NCBI GenBank assembly: GCA_041485125.1
Contig: JBGPIT010000179.1
Span: forward strand, 1-9,728
Reading direction: 5' to 3'
DNA from: JBGPIT01 sp041485125
GTDB taxonomy: Bacteria; Desulfobacterota; Binatia; UTPRO1
DNA: 9,728 nt
The position numbers and the translations under genes are program-made. Each line of letters begins with the position of its first letter. The first letter of the stretch is position 1. This document shows, in pieces, positions 1-7,101 of the stretch. The notes beneath the pieces were generated by a model, which worked only from the letters and a program-made list of their open reading frames with translations, did not search any database and was not told the DNA's origin.

Positions 1-1
1 C

Positions 2-1291
2 GATCACTACGGCGATCGCCCAGGCCGCGAGGGTTACCGCCTTGCCCGTCGGCGACATCAAGATGTGGGTGAACCGCTCGATACCCTTGCGAAAGGCGCC
101 GCGCTCGCGCAGGACGACGAGCTCCGGTTCCGGCGGCTTGAGATAGTAATAGACGATCGGGTTCAGCAGCATCTCGGAAACCGTGATCGCGAGAATCCAC
201 CACGACGCCGTGATGGCGAGCTTCTGCAGCATGATCACCGGCACCAGGATGATCACCAGGACGCCGAGCGCGTCGGTGACGACGCCGGAGAAGGTCGGCA
301 CGAAGAGCTCCGCGAACGCGGCGACGATGGCGCGCCGCTTGTGCCAACCCGACTTCTCGAACTCCTCGTAGTAGCGATCGTGCATCTGGATCGCGTGACT
401 GACGGCTCGCGCCGTGATGAGGAACGGCATGACGAGCATCAGCGGATCGAGCGAGAGGCCGATCAGATGGATGAATCCGAGACCCCAGAACGCCGCGATC
501 ACGCCGGTCAGCGTGGGACGGAGGGCGCCGCGCCAATCGTGGAAGTACATCCAGCGCAGAACCCACTCGATGCAATACGTGATCACGAGGATGAAGAAGA
601 CGTCGCCGGCGTAACGATACACCCAACCATACAAACGCGGCTCGCCGGCGATATAGATCTTGGTGTTCTCGTCCTGGTAGGGCCGCTCGACCTTCTCGTT
701 GACCTCGTCGAAGATGCGCTTGTAATCGAGGCGGCCTTCGATGAAGTTCGCGCGCAGGAGCGCGGCCTTGTCGTCGAGCGACACGATGAGGCCGTAGATG
801 TTCTCGGCGTTGTGAACGATGCGCCGGATCTCGTCGACCTCCTCCTGCGTCTGCGGCGCCCGCAGCATGACCGGCTCGGCACGCAACGTGCCGCCCGCCG
901 CGACGCGCAGGTGGCGCACGGTGCGATGGCCGATCGACTCGACCTGGTTGTGGTTGACGCCGTAGACCGTGTCCAGGGCGTCGGTCATATTGAAGATCTT
1001 GGTGAGGTTGTCTTTGGTGAAGATCGTGCCGTCCGTCACCTCCAACATCACGACGATGTTGTTCGCGCCGCCGAAGGTTCCCGAGTAACGGTTGTGGACC
1101 TTCACGAACTCGTGCGTCTGCGGCACGAGATCGCCGAAGCTCGTCACCAGGCGCAGCTGGAAGGACCAGTACGCGAACAGTCCGGTGATGAGCAGCACCA
1201 CGATCATCACGGGATTGCGGTACTCGATCAGCTTGTCGCCGAGCCAGTAGAGCGCGCGCTTATCCTCGGGAACTTCGTAGTCTAGTGCCAT
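2..1291 (-). CDS. MMPL/RND-superfamily transporter, N-terminal part (cut by window edge)
   Basis: Inner-membrane exporter of the RND superfamily, MMPL/COG1033-like group, which usually moves lipids or other hydrophobic compounds using the proton gradient. The frame is open from ATG at 1291 to the left edge, giving 430 residues and no stop. Visible layout: short cytoplasmic start, TM1 about 27-44, a periplasmic domain about 45-225 and then a bundle of membrane segments (about 228-249, 258-279, 281-298, 336-357, 360-383), with another starting near 417. Between them lies ARAVSHAIQMHDRYYEEF (294-311), a pattern I associate with this exporter group, and GVVTDALGVLVI (336-347). This is half of the usual two-fold RND architecture; the second half should continue to the left. 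A G-rich stretch (six G, 5 nt before the ATG) may serve as ribosome site. Substrate is unknown. The neighbouring acyl-CoA dehydrogenase hints at lipid or steroid compounds, but that is inference. Confidence 0.92.
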   Translation of the reverse strand, partial: MALDYEVPEDKRALYWLGDKLIEYRNPVMIVVLLITGLFAYWSFQLRLVTSFGDLVPQTHEFVKVHNRYSGTFGGANNIVVMLEVTDGTIFTKDNLTKIFNMTDALDTVYGVNHNQVESIGHRTVRHLRVAAGGTLRAEPVMLRAPQTQEEVDEIRRIVHNAENIYGLIVSLDDKAALLRANFIEGRLDYKRIFDEVNEKVERPYQDENTKIYIAGEPRLYGWVYRYAGDVFFILVITYCIEWVLRWMYFHDWRGALRPTLTGVIAAFWGLGFIHLIGLSLDPLMLVMPFLITARAVSHAIQMHDRYYEEFEKSGWHKRRAIVAAFAELFVPTFSGVVTDALGVLVIILVPVIMLQKLAITASWWILAITVSEMLLNPIVYYYLKPPEPELVVLRERGAFRKGIERFTHILMSPTGKAVTLAAWAIAVVI

Positions 1292-1599
1292 CGTATCCCC
1301 CCGAGTGTGGCCGGACGCGGTCGCACTCGCACCCGCACGTGGGCGCTCAGATGGATAAGTACCGAACTTGGTTGACTCTCGAGTAGGCGGGCAGCTTGTA
1401 GCCCGTGATCTCGTTGAGTGTCAAGAGAGTGACCCGGCATTCGCGTGACGAGCGACTCGGCGGAAATGTCATCGGCGACGGCGCGCTCGCCGCGTGTCGA
1501 AACTCGTCACCGGCGCACGCGAAGCGGGTCGCGCCGACGCGTCGAATGGCCCGCGTCACACCGCCGGCCGCCCGATGTCGCGCGGTAATCTCGGGTGCC
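1292..1599. other. Intergenic region between acyl-CoA dehydrogenase and RND transporter
   Basis: About 308 bp without a convincing gene. It must hold the leader of the RND transporter on the minus strand. A 70-codon minus-strand frame with a GTG start (1347-1559) lies here. Its composition is Arg/Ala/Ser-rich at the start and it resembles nothing I know, so I do not call it. I see no strong hairpin with a T-run that would terminate the acyl-CoA dehydrogenase transcript, so read-through from that gene into the transporter is possible. Confidence 0.5.
1395..1424 (-). promoter_or_regulatory. Possible sigma-70-type promoter for the RND transporter
   Basis: On the minus strand a perfect TTGACA (1419-1424) is followed after 18 nt by TACAAG (1395-1400), which matches four of six bases of the -10 consensus. 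It points at the transporter ATG at 1291 with a leader of about 100 nt. The -35 is a full consensus match and stands out in this GC-rich sequence. The -10 is mediocre, and the promoter preferences of this organism are unknown. Confidence 0.3.
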
Positions 1600-2751
1600 C
1601 TAGTCCCGGAGCAAGCCGAGGCCGCGTTGCGCGACGATGTTGCGCAGGATCTCGACCGTGCCGCCTCGGATGGTGAGACCGGGCGCGTTCAGGATGGCGC
1701 GAGCGACGCGGCGGCCGAGCGGAGTCGCGGTGGCGCCGGTGAGGATCGCGTCACTGCCGAGGACACGGCCCGCGAAGCGCGCGATGCGCTGCTCGAGCTC
1801 GGTGCCGTAGAGCTTCGCGAGCGCGGTCTCCGCGGTGGGTGTGATCCCCTGCGAGAGCTTCCACGCGATCCGGTAGATCAGCAGCCGTCCGACGCTCAGC
1901 TGCGTGGAGAAACGCGCCAGCTCCTGTCGGAGCAGCGGGTCGCCGCCGCGGCCGGTGGCACGGATGTGCGCCTCGAGGTCGCGGAAGAGCGGCGCGTAGC
2001 TGAGGAGTCGCTCCATGCCGGCGCGCTCGTAGTCGAGCTGCGACGCGATCTGAAACCAGCCGCGATTCTGCTCGCCGATCAGCGCCGTTTTCGGGACGCG
2101 CACGCGCTCGAAGAAGACCTCGTTGAAGTGGTGCTCGCCGGTCATGTCGACGAGCGGCCGGACCGTGATGCCGGGAAGGCGCATGTCGACCAGCAGCTCG
2201 CTGATGCCGCGATGGCGGGGCGCGGCCGCGTCGGTACGCGCGACCAGGTAGCAATAGTCGGCGACGTGCGCGAACGACGTCCAGACTTTCTGGCCGTCGA
2301 CGACGAAGGCGTCGCCGTCATCGACCGCGCGGGTCTTCAGCGACGCCAGGTCCGATCCCGCGCCCGGCTCGCTCATGCCCAGGCAGAACACGATCTCTCC
2401 GCGCACGATCCGCGGCAGGAACGCGCCCTTCTGCTCCTCGTTCCCGTGCGCGAGGAGCGCCGGACCGATCTGGCGGTCGCCCACCCAATGCGCCGCCGTC
2501 GGCGCGCCGGCGCGCAACAGCTCCTCGGTGACGATCGCGCGCTCGACGTAGCTTCGTCCGCCGCCGCCGTACGCGACCGGCCACGTCATGCCGATCCAAC
2601 CGGCCGCGCCGAGTCGGCGCGAGAACTCCGGGGAGAAGCCGTTGATCCACCCATCCTCCGGCACATCCGACGGCGACGGGAATCCGGTCGAGAGAAAGGC
2701 GCGGATGTCGCGCTGAACCTGCTGCTCGGCGGGCGAGAAGGCGAAGTCCAC
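1600..2751 (-). CDS. Acyl-CoA dehydrogenase (FadE-type, FAD-dependent)
   Basis: Flavoenzyme that introduces a trans-2 double bond into an acyl-CoA, the first step of beta-oxidation. In the numbering from TTG at 2793 (397 residues) it shows an N-terminal helical domain beginning DFAFSPAEQQ, the mid-domain signature GMSEPGAGSDL (139-149), VDGQKVWTS (165-173), and the C-terminal helical domain ending GGTVEILRNIVAQRGLGL (377-394). Length is normal for the family. I prefer the GTG at 2751 (383 residues) because acyl-CoA dehydrogenases typically begin with this DF-F-P-E-Q segment; neither start has a good ribosome site. The residue matching the medium-chain catalytic Glu (YEGT) is Gly377 (RGGT). 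Glu256 in LDYER may be the base instead, as in isovaleryl-CoA and long-chain enzymes. Divergent to the permease, same strand as the RND transporter. Substrate chain or ring type cannot be assigned. Confidence 0.95.
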   Translation of the reverse strand: MDFAFSPAEQQVQRDIRAFLSTGFPSPSDVPEDGWINGFSPEFSRRLGAAGWIGMTWPVAYGGGGRSYVERAIVTEELLRAGAPTAAHWVGDRQIGPALLAHGNEEQKGAFLPRIVRGEIVFCLGMSEPGAGSDLASLKTRAVDDGDAFVVDGQKVWTSFAHVADYCYLVARTDAAAPRHRGISELLVDMRLPGITVRPLVDMTGEHHFNEVFFERVRVPKTALIGEQNRGWFQIASQLDYERAGMERLLSYAPLFRDLEAHIRATGRGGDPLLRQELARFSTQLSVGRLLIYRIAWKLSQGITPTAETALAKLYGTELEQRIARFAGRVLGSDAILTGATATPLGRRVARAILNAPGLTIRGGTVEILRNIVAQRGLGLLRD

Positions 2752-2907
2752 TGCCCGTTCGGCTACAGGAGCCGTCGCGGCGGTGTCAAACAACGCCGCT
2801 GAAACTGCGGTCCGCCGTAGCGAGGAGAGCGCGGCACGTCCCCGGAGCGCGCATCTCTCGCTCGCGATCGTCGCACTCGACTGACGATCTGGTATGGTCG
2901 CGCGCTC
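2752..2907. promoter_or_regulatory. Divergent intergenic region of acyl-CoA dehydrogenase and permease
   Basis: These 156 bp separate two divergently transcribed genes and should contain both start regions. The clearest candidate is TATGGT at 2893-2898, preceded by TG at 2890 and 2892-type spacing (extended -10 form TGGTATGGT), which would fire toward the permease. A transcript from it would start within a few bases of the permease ATG at 2908, so the mRNA would be nearly leaderless. No convincing -35 box, operator or ribosome site is visible. Confidence 0.3.
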
Positions 2908-4353
2908 ATGAGCCCGCCACGACGTTCAGCAGCGCCGAGCCCATCCGCGGCGCACCGTAACGCCGCCGGTGCGCCCGGGTTCCACCGCGTCTTCGGCCTC
3001 GCCGACGCGACGATGCTCGTCGCCGGCTCGATGATCGGCTCGGGAATCTTCCTGGTGTCGGCACAGATGACACGCGAGCTCGGCTCTCCGGGTTGGCTGA
3101 TGGTGGTCTGGCTCACGGCTGGCGTGATGACGGTCACCGCAGCGGCGCGCTACGGCGGCCTCGTCGCCCGCTTCCCGCGCGCCGGCGGCCAGTACGTCTA
3201 TCTGCGCGAGAGCTTCGGACCGCTGGTGGGCTTCCTCTACGGTTGGACGCTCTTTCTCGTCATCCAGACCGGGACGATCGCGGCCGTCGCGGTCGCGTTC
3301 GCGCGCTTCACCGCGGTGCTGGTACCGGCAATCGAGGCCGGCGACGTACTGCCCGGCGTCTCAGGCGAGCGCGCGGTCGCAATCGCCTTGGTCGCGCTCC
3401 TCACCGCCGCCAACTGCCGCGGCGTCGAGCTCGGCAAGACGATCCAGAACGTCTTCACCGTCGCGAAGCTCGCCGCGCTCGCGGCGGTGATCGCGCTCTG
3501 CGCGGTGTACGCGGCGTCGCACGGCGTCCCGACCGTGAATCTCACCGCGCCCTTCGCGCGCGCGCCGACGGCGCTACCGCTCGCCGCCGCGATCGGCAGC
3601 GCGATGGTGGGCGCGCTCTTCTCCGCCGACGCGTGGAACAACGTCGGCTTCGCGGCGGAGGAGGTGCGGCGCCCGGAGCACACGGTTTCCCGCGCGATGG
3701 TGCTCGGCACGACGCTGGTCTTCGTCCTCTACCTGCTCACGAATCTCGTCTACCTCGCCGTGCTGCCGGCAATCGGCACAGCGGACGCCGCGACACCCCT
3801 CGCCCGCGGCGTCGCCTACGCGACGCGCGAACGCGTCGCGACCGCCGCCATGGAGGTCGTGCTCGGACGGGCCGGCGTGATCACCGTCGCGCTCGCGATC
3901 ATGATCTCGACCTTCGGTTGCGTGAACGGTCTGGTGTTGAGCGGCGGCCGGGCAACGTACGCGATGGCGCGCGACGGTCTCTTCTTCTCCGCAGCGTCGC
4001 GTCTCACCGCGCGAGGCGTGCCGGCGGCGGCGCTGGCGCTGCAGGGAATCTGGGCGGCGGCGCTCACCCTGACCGGTACCTACGGCGATCTTCTCGACTA
4101 CGTGATCTTCGCGGCGCTGCTCTTCTACGCGCTGACGGTCGCGGCGACGCTGCGCTACGACCGCGACAGCCAGGCGGGGCGGATCATCTCGGTGCTCTAC
4201 GTCGTGGCCGCCGGCGCGGTGATGCTCGATCTCTTGATCGTGAAGCCGCGCTTCACCTGGCCGGGGCTGCTGATCGTCCTCGCCGGCGTGCCCGTCTACG
4301 CCTGGTGGCGGCGCGCGTCGCCCCCGGTCACGACCGGCACGTCGTTCGGATGA
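2908..4353 (+). CDS. APC-superfamily amino acid permease (LAT/SteT-like)
   Basis: Inner-membrane amino acid transporter of 481 residues, about the usual size, with the expected run of about 12 hydrophobic segments. The first membrane segment carries the unwound substrate-binding motif GSMIGSGIF (40-48). RFPRAGGQYVYLRESFGP (88-105) is the conserved stretch after the second segment, and FSADAWNNVGFAAEEVRRPE (238-257) is the typical sixth-segment and loop motif of the LAT-like branch. The substrate (neutral amino acid, or exchange) cannot be told from sequence. It starts with a 25-residue basic, Pro/Ala-rich tail that is longer than usual. No good ribosome site precedes the ATG, and a weak extended -10 lies just upstream, consistent with a leaderless transcript. 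It is the only plus-strand gene here. Its last 26 bp overlap the end of the convergent TPR gene, and no separate terminator is visible between them. Confidence 0.93.
   Translation: MSPPRRSAAPSPSAAHRNAAGAPGFHRVFGLADATMLVAGSMIGSGIFLVSAQMTRELGSPGWLMVVWLTAGVMTVTAAARYGGLVARFPRAGGQYVYLRESFGPLVGFLYGWTLFLVIQTGTIAAVAVAFARFTAVLVPAIEAGDVLPGVSGERAVAIALVALLTAANCRGVELGKTIQNVFTVAKLAALAAVIALCAVYAASHGVPTVNLTAPFARAPTALPLAAAIGSAMVGALFSADAWNNVGFAAEEVRRPEHTVSRAMVLGTTLVFVLYLLTNLVYLAVLPAIGTADAATPLARGVAYATRERVATAAMEVVLGRAGVITVALAIMISTFGCVNGLVLSGGRATYAMARDGLFFSAASRLTARGVPAAALALQGIWAAALTLTGTYGDLLDYVIFAALLFYALTVAATLRYDRDSQAGRIISVLYVVAAGAVMLDLLIVKPRFTWPGLLIVLAGVPVYAWWRRASPPVTTGTSFG
4328..4353. other. Tail-to-tail overlap of permease and TPR genes
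   Basis: The permease stop codon (ending at 4353, plus strand) lies inside the last codons of the TPR gene (stop at 4328, minus strand). The two 3' ends share 26 bp and leave no space for a conventional bidirectional terminator, so transcripts from both sides probably extend antisense into the other gene. Confidence 0.85.
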
Positions 4354-6769
4354 GCTCCTGGATCTTCTTCGGCGTCTCGTTGTTGGCGTTCATGATCATC
4401 TCGGCCGGCACCTGCTTCAGCACCGAGCAGGCCCGCGCCGGATCGCCGAGCGCGATCGAGAGGCGCGCCGACTGGTAATGCGCCTCGAGCCAACCGGCCT
4501 TCCCCTGCGGTAGGCTCGAGACCTCGTCCCAGAGCGCGCGCGCCTCGCCGGCCTTGCCCTGCGCCTCCAAGATGCGCGCGGCGCCGGCGCGCGCCGCGAT
4601 CGCGTCGGGCGACGCGGCGAGCGACTCGCGATAGAGCGCGAGCGCCTTGTCGCGCTCGCCGGCGTCCTCGTAGAGACGCGCCGCGGTCGCCCGCAAGCGC
4701 TGCTTCAGCGCGGGGCTCGAGTCGGTCGCCGCGAGCGCCCGCTCGCTCACATGCAGCGCGGCACGCCGGCCGGCGGCGGCTGCCTCCGGCTTGCCGCTCG
4801 CCTGCTCGCGCGCCGCGGTGGTGATGAAACGCGTGGCGAGGTCGTCGAGGAACTCGGCGTCGAGCTCGGCGACGGCGGGCTTCTCCGACTCGGCCGCCGC
4901 GTCCTCGAGGCGACCGAGGCGGGCGAACGCCGCGAGTCGGAGCTTCGTCACCTGGGCGCGCTGCCTCGTGAGCGTCGGATACTTGCGTTCGTAGTCGCCG
5001 AGCCACGCCACCGCCTGCTCGTAGTCGGGCGGATCGCCGAGCGCGGCGAGATAGGCGCGCATCAAGGCGGCCTGTCCCATGAACTCGGTGACCGGTGCGT
5101 CGCCGAACTTCGCGAACTCCTCGCTCGCGATCTGGCTCCAGAAGCGGTCGAGCGCTGCCGTCGCCTGCCGCATCAACACCGCATCCGGCTTCTTCCCTTC
5201 CGGCGTCGCCTCGAGCTGCTTCACCGTGCTTTGGGCGGTGCCGAAGGCAGCGCGGAGCTCGAACGCCGGATCGCCTTTGACCCGCGCGTACTCCGCGATC
5301 GCGTCGGTGTAGCGCTCCTGCCGCTGGCGGATCTCGCCCAGGCGGAAGCGCGCTTCGGGAACCGCCTTGTGATTCGGGTGCTCGCTCACGAAGGCGACGA
5401 TCGACTGCTCGTACTGCGGCAGCCGCGCTGCGGTGGCGTCGGCGGCGTAGAGCGCCTCGTTGGCCTTGAAGCGCAAGTACGCCGCGTCGTCGCGATACGA
5501 CGCCTTGTCCTTGGCGGCGAGGACCGCATCGAAATCGGCGATCGCCTTCTGCAGATCGCCGGTTCGGAAGCGTGACAGGGCGAGGAAGTAGCGCGCTTCA
5601 CCCTGGTTCGGCTGATCGTCGGGGGAGGTCGAGCCCACGATGCGCTCGAGGCGTGGGATCACCTCCTTGTACTTCGCGGTGGCGACGAGCTGCTTCGTCG
5701 CCTCCCATTCCGTCGGTGTCGGCGGGACCGGCTTCTCTTCCTTGGCGGGCTTGGCGCCGCTCGCCCAGATCTTCGGATTGTCCAAGCCGGCGCGCGCGAT
5801 CGTCGCGGCGCGAGCGCCCCATGGACCGCCACCGGCCTGCAGCTGCGCGAGCAGGCTCGTCGCCTCGCTGCGGTAGGTTGCCTTCTGCGCCGCCGGCGCG
5901 CTCGCGGCCGCCATCGCGAGCGCGCGCACGCGCGTCAGCTGCGCGCGCGGCTGGTCCGCCGGCGTCGCCTCGGCGACCGCCTGCTGCGAGGTGCGCAGCG
6001 CGTCGGCGGATCGCCCGTCCTTCACGTACGCCTCGGCGAGCGCAAGTCGCGCCTTCCGTACCCGATCGGCGGAGGCGCCTTTGCTCTGCACCACTGCCTC
6101 GAAGTCGTTGATCGCCCAGTCGTTCTTGTCGAGCTCGAGGTAGGCGAGCCCGCGTCCGAGATGGCTCTCGACGACGACGGCCGACGCCTTGTTCGAGGTG
6201 GCGAACTCGCCGAAGCCCTTGGCCGCCTGCTCCAGAAGCTGCTTCCGCTTCGCGCCGCCATACAGCAGCGCACCCCGGTAGTGCAGCCAATTGAGGTAGT
6301 AGAGCGCTTGCGCCGCGAGCTGTTGATGCTCCTGCCACGGTGCGCTCTCGTAGAGCGCGTCGAGATCACCGTCGGCGTCGATGACGCCGCGGCTCATCCG
6401 GTCGAGGGCCGCCTTGTGCGCCTCGTAGCTCCGATCGAGCGGGTCGACGATCGCCTCGTACGCACCGGTAGCGTCGCCGCCGCCCGTATCGGCGGCGTCG
6501 AGGAACTCGAGCGCGATCCGCCCGAGCCGCTCCAACGCCGCTTGCTCACCCGCACCCCCGCTCCCGGGCGAAATCCCCACCCCCCGCGCCTCGGCCCGCA
6601 ACTCACCCAACGACGCGGCTGCGGCTGGCATCGGCATCGCGACGAAGACACAGAGCACTGCGAAGAATCCCGTGATCGCGGCGCGCGAGTGGCGTGCTCC
6701 CTCCTTGCGCTGAGGCTCCGCGCCGATGCTGACGTCGATCGCAGGTCCGCGCCGCACCCGCAGCGCCAT
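4328..6769 (-). CDS. Large exported TPR-repeat protein of the ExbBD-vWA cluster
   Basis: From ATG at 6769 this is an 813-residue protein. Residues 1-30 are basic, then a hydrophobic core (about 31-50) ends in PAAAAS, so a Sec signal peptide cleaved near residue 52 is likely and the protein should be periplasmic. The rest is helical tetratricopeptide-like repeats: clear units at about 200-265, 390-445, 468-500, 582-620 and 690-790 (for example ARLYEDAGERDKALALYRESL at the family's A/G/Y/A/Y spacing). A Lys/Pro linker (about 338-353) splits two repeat blocks. No catalytic motif is seen; a scaffold or adaptor role is inferred. It follows exbB-exbD-vWA on the same strand, after a 332-bp structured gap, and recalls CpoB beside TolQRA. 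The start is uncertain: the frame stays open upstream into the vWA gene, and the ribosome site is weak. ATG 6769 is chosen because it is the closest start that keeps the charged signal-peptide n-region. Confidence 0.85.
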   Translation of the reverse strand: MALRVRRGPAIDVSIGAEPQRKEGARHSRAAITGFFAVLCVFVAMPMPAAAASLGELRAEARGVGISPGSGGAGEQAALERLGRIALEFLDAADTGGGDATGAYEAIVDPLDRSYEAHKAALDRMSRGVIDADGDLDALYESAPWQEHQQLAAQALYYLNWLHYRGALLYGGAKRKQLLEQAAKGFGEFATSNKASAVVVESHLGRGLAYLELDKNDWAINDFEAVVQSKGASADRVRKARLALAEAYVKDGRSADALRTSQQAVAEATPADQPRAQLTRVRALAMAAASAPAAQKATYRSEATSLLAQLQAGGGPWGARAATIARAGLDNPKIWASGAKPAKEEKPVPPTPTEWEATKQLVATAKYKEVIPRLERIVGSTSPDDQPNQGEARYFLALSRFRTGDLQKAIADFDAVLAAKDKASYRDDAAYLRFKANEALYAADATAARLPQYEQSIVAFVSEHPNHKAVPEARFRLGEIRQRQERYTDAIAEYARVKGDPAFELRAAFGTAQSTVKQLEATPEGKKPDAVLMRQATAALDRFWSQIASEEFAKFGDAPVTEFMGQAALMRAYLAALGDPPDYEQAVAWLGDYERKYPTLTRQRAQVTKLRLAAFARLGRLEDAAAESEKPAVAELDAEFLDDLATRFITTAAREQASGKPEAAAAGRRAALHVSERALAATDSSPALKQRLRATAARLYEDAGERDKALALYRESLAASPDAIAARAGAARILEAQGKAGEARALWDEVSSLPQGKAGWLEAHYQSARLSIALGDPARACSVLKQVPAEMIMNANNETPKKIQELIRTTCRS

Positions 6770-6820
6770 ACCCGAACCGTCGCCCCGAACGCGCCTTCCG
6801 GGAGCACGCCACTCGCGCGC
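6681..6820. repeat. 21-bp perfect inverted repeat around the TPR gene start
   Basis: Bases 6681-6701 and 6800-6820 are perfect reverse complements over 21 bp, separated by 98 bp. In the minus-strand mRNA one arm lies about 31-51 nt upstream of the proposed ATG (6769) and the other falls in codons for residues 23-30, just before the hydrophobic part of the signal peptide. Pairing would place the start codon in a closed loop. I see no obvious target-site duplication just outside the arms. Confidence 0.85.
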
Positions 6821-6906
6821 ACAACGCTCGCGCCATCCTCGCAGCGCGCTGCGCCGTTGACGGCCGGCACTCCAGGGCAGCGACGTCACGTCCATCGCAG
6901 CGAGGC

Positions 6907-6935
6907 CGTCCGCGTCGCGCCGAGCGACGCGGACG
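6907..6935. repeat. Stem-loop with 12-bp perfect arms
   Basis: CGTCCGCGTCGC (6907-6918) and GCGACGCGGACG (6924-6935) are perfect reverse complements around the 5-nt loop GCCGA. The stem is almost all G-C and would fold on either strand's RNA. It is not followed by a T-run in either direction, so it is not a classical intrinsic terminator. Confidence 0.75.
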
Positions 6936-6976
6936 CCAAGCGGCCGAAGTGATCCCGCTGCGGCGGGCAGCGACGA

Positions 6977-7070
6977 CGTCGGGGCGGGCGATGAGGCGGC
7001 GTCCGAGGCGCGCGTTAGGGCGCTTCGCCCTCCGCGCGAGGAGGACGCTGCCTCATCGCCCGCCCCGACG
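6977..7070. repeat. 94-nt near-perfect long hairpin
   Basis: The outer arms 6977-7004 and 7043-7070 pair over 28 positions with a single exception (6998/7049), which would be a G-U wobble in plus-strand RNA and a C-A mismatch in minus-strand RNA. Inside a 4x4 internal loop, 7009-7014 pairs with 7033-7038, and the tip AGGGCG-CTT-CGCCCT (7017-7031) forms a 6-bp stem with a 3-nt loop. In the operon transcript it begins 31 nt after the vWA stop codon. No U-run follows it, so a role as mRNA 3'-end stabiliser, processing site or repeat-derived element is more likely than simple termination. Confidence 0.88.
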
Positions 7071-7101
7071 CCTGCCTCTGAAGTCTTCGAAGTCAGCAGG
7101 A

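Larger units (their letters stand above)
6770..7101. other. 332-bp structured intergenic region between vWA and TPR genes
   Basis: The only sizeable gap in the motor cluster. I find no recognisable gene, although the TPR reading frame happens to remain open through it. It contains a 94-nt hairpin (6977-7070), a compact 12-bp stem-loop (6907-6935), one arm of a 21-bp inverted repeat (6800-6820), a 12-bp palindrome (6841-6852) and an 11-nt direct repeat, GGGCAGCGACG, at 6875-6885 and 6965-6975. No TTGACA-like box facing the TPR gene is seen. The dense secondary structure suggests RNA processing, attenuation or a small repeat element. Confidence 0.6.

Noticed and set aside
65..1285. Plus-strand 406-codon open frame
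   Set aside because: Asp/Glu/Arg/His-rich translation without domains; it is the antisense shadow of the RND transporter, whose minus-strand translation is clearly a membrane protein.
1347..1559. Minus-strand 70-codon frame in the gap upstream of the RND transporter
   Set aside because: GTG start without a ribosome site, no known motif, biased Arg/Ala/Ser composition. Its last 25 residues look more protein-like (LTLNEITGYKLPAYSRV), so a decayed gene end is conceivable, but the evidence is too thin to call.
1405..2802. Plus-strand 465-codon open frame
   Set aside because: Antisense shadow of the acyl-CoA dehydrogenase, with Arg/Ala/Asp-rich low-complexity translation.
6977..7070. Intrinsic (Rho-independent) terminator after the vWA gene
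   Set aside because: The hairpin is very strong, but no U-tract follows it on the minus-strand transcript (next bases are mixed GC-rich), and the stem is much longer than a terminator needs.
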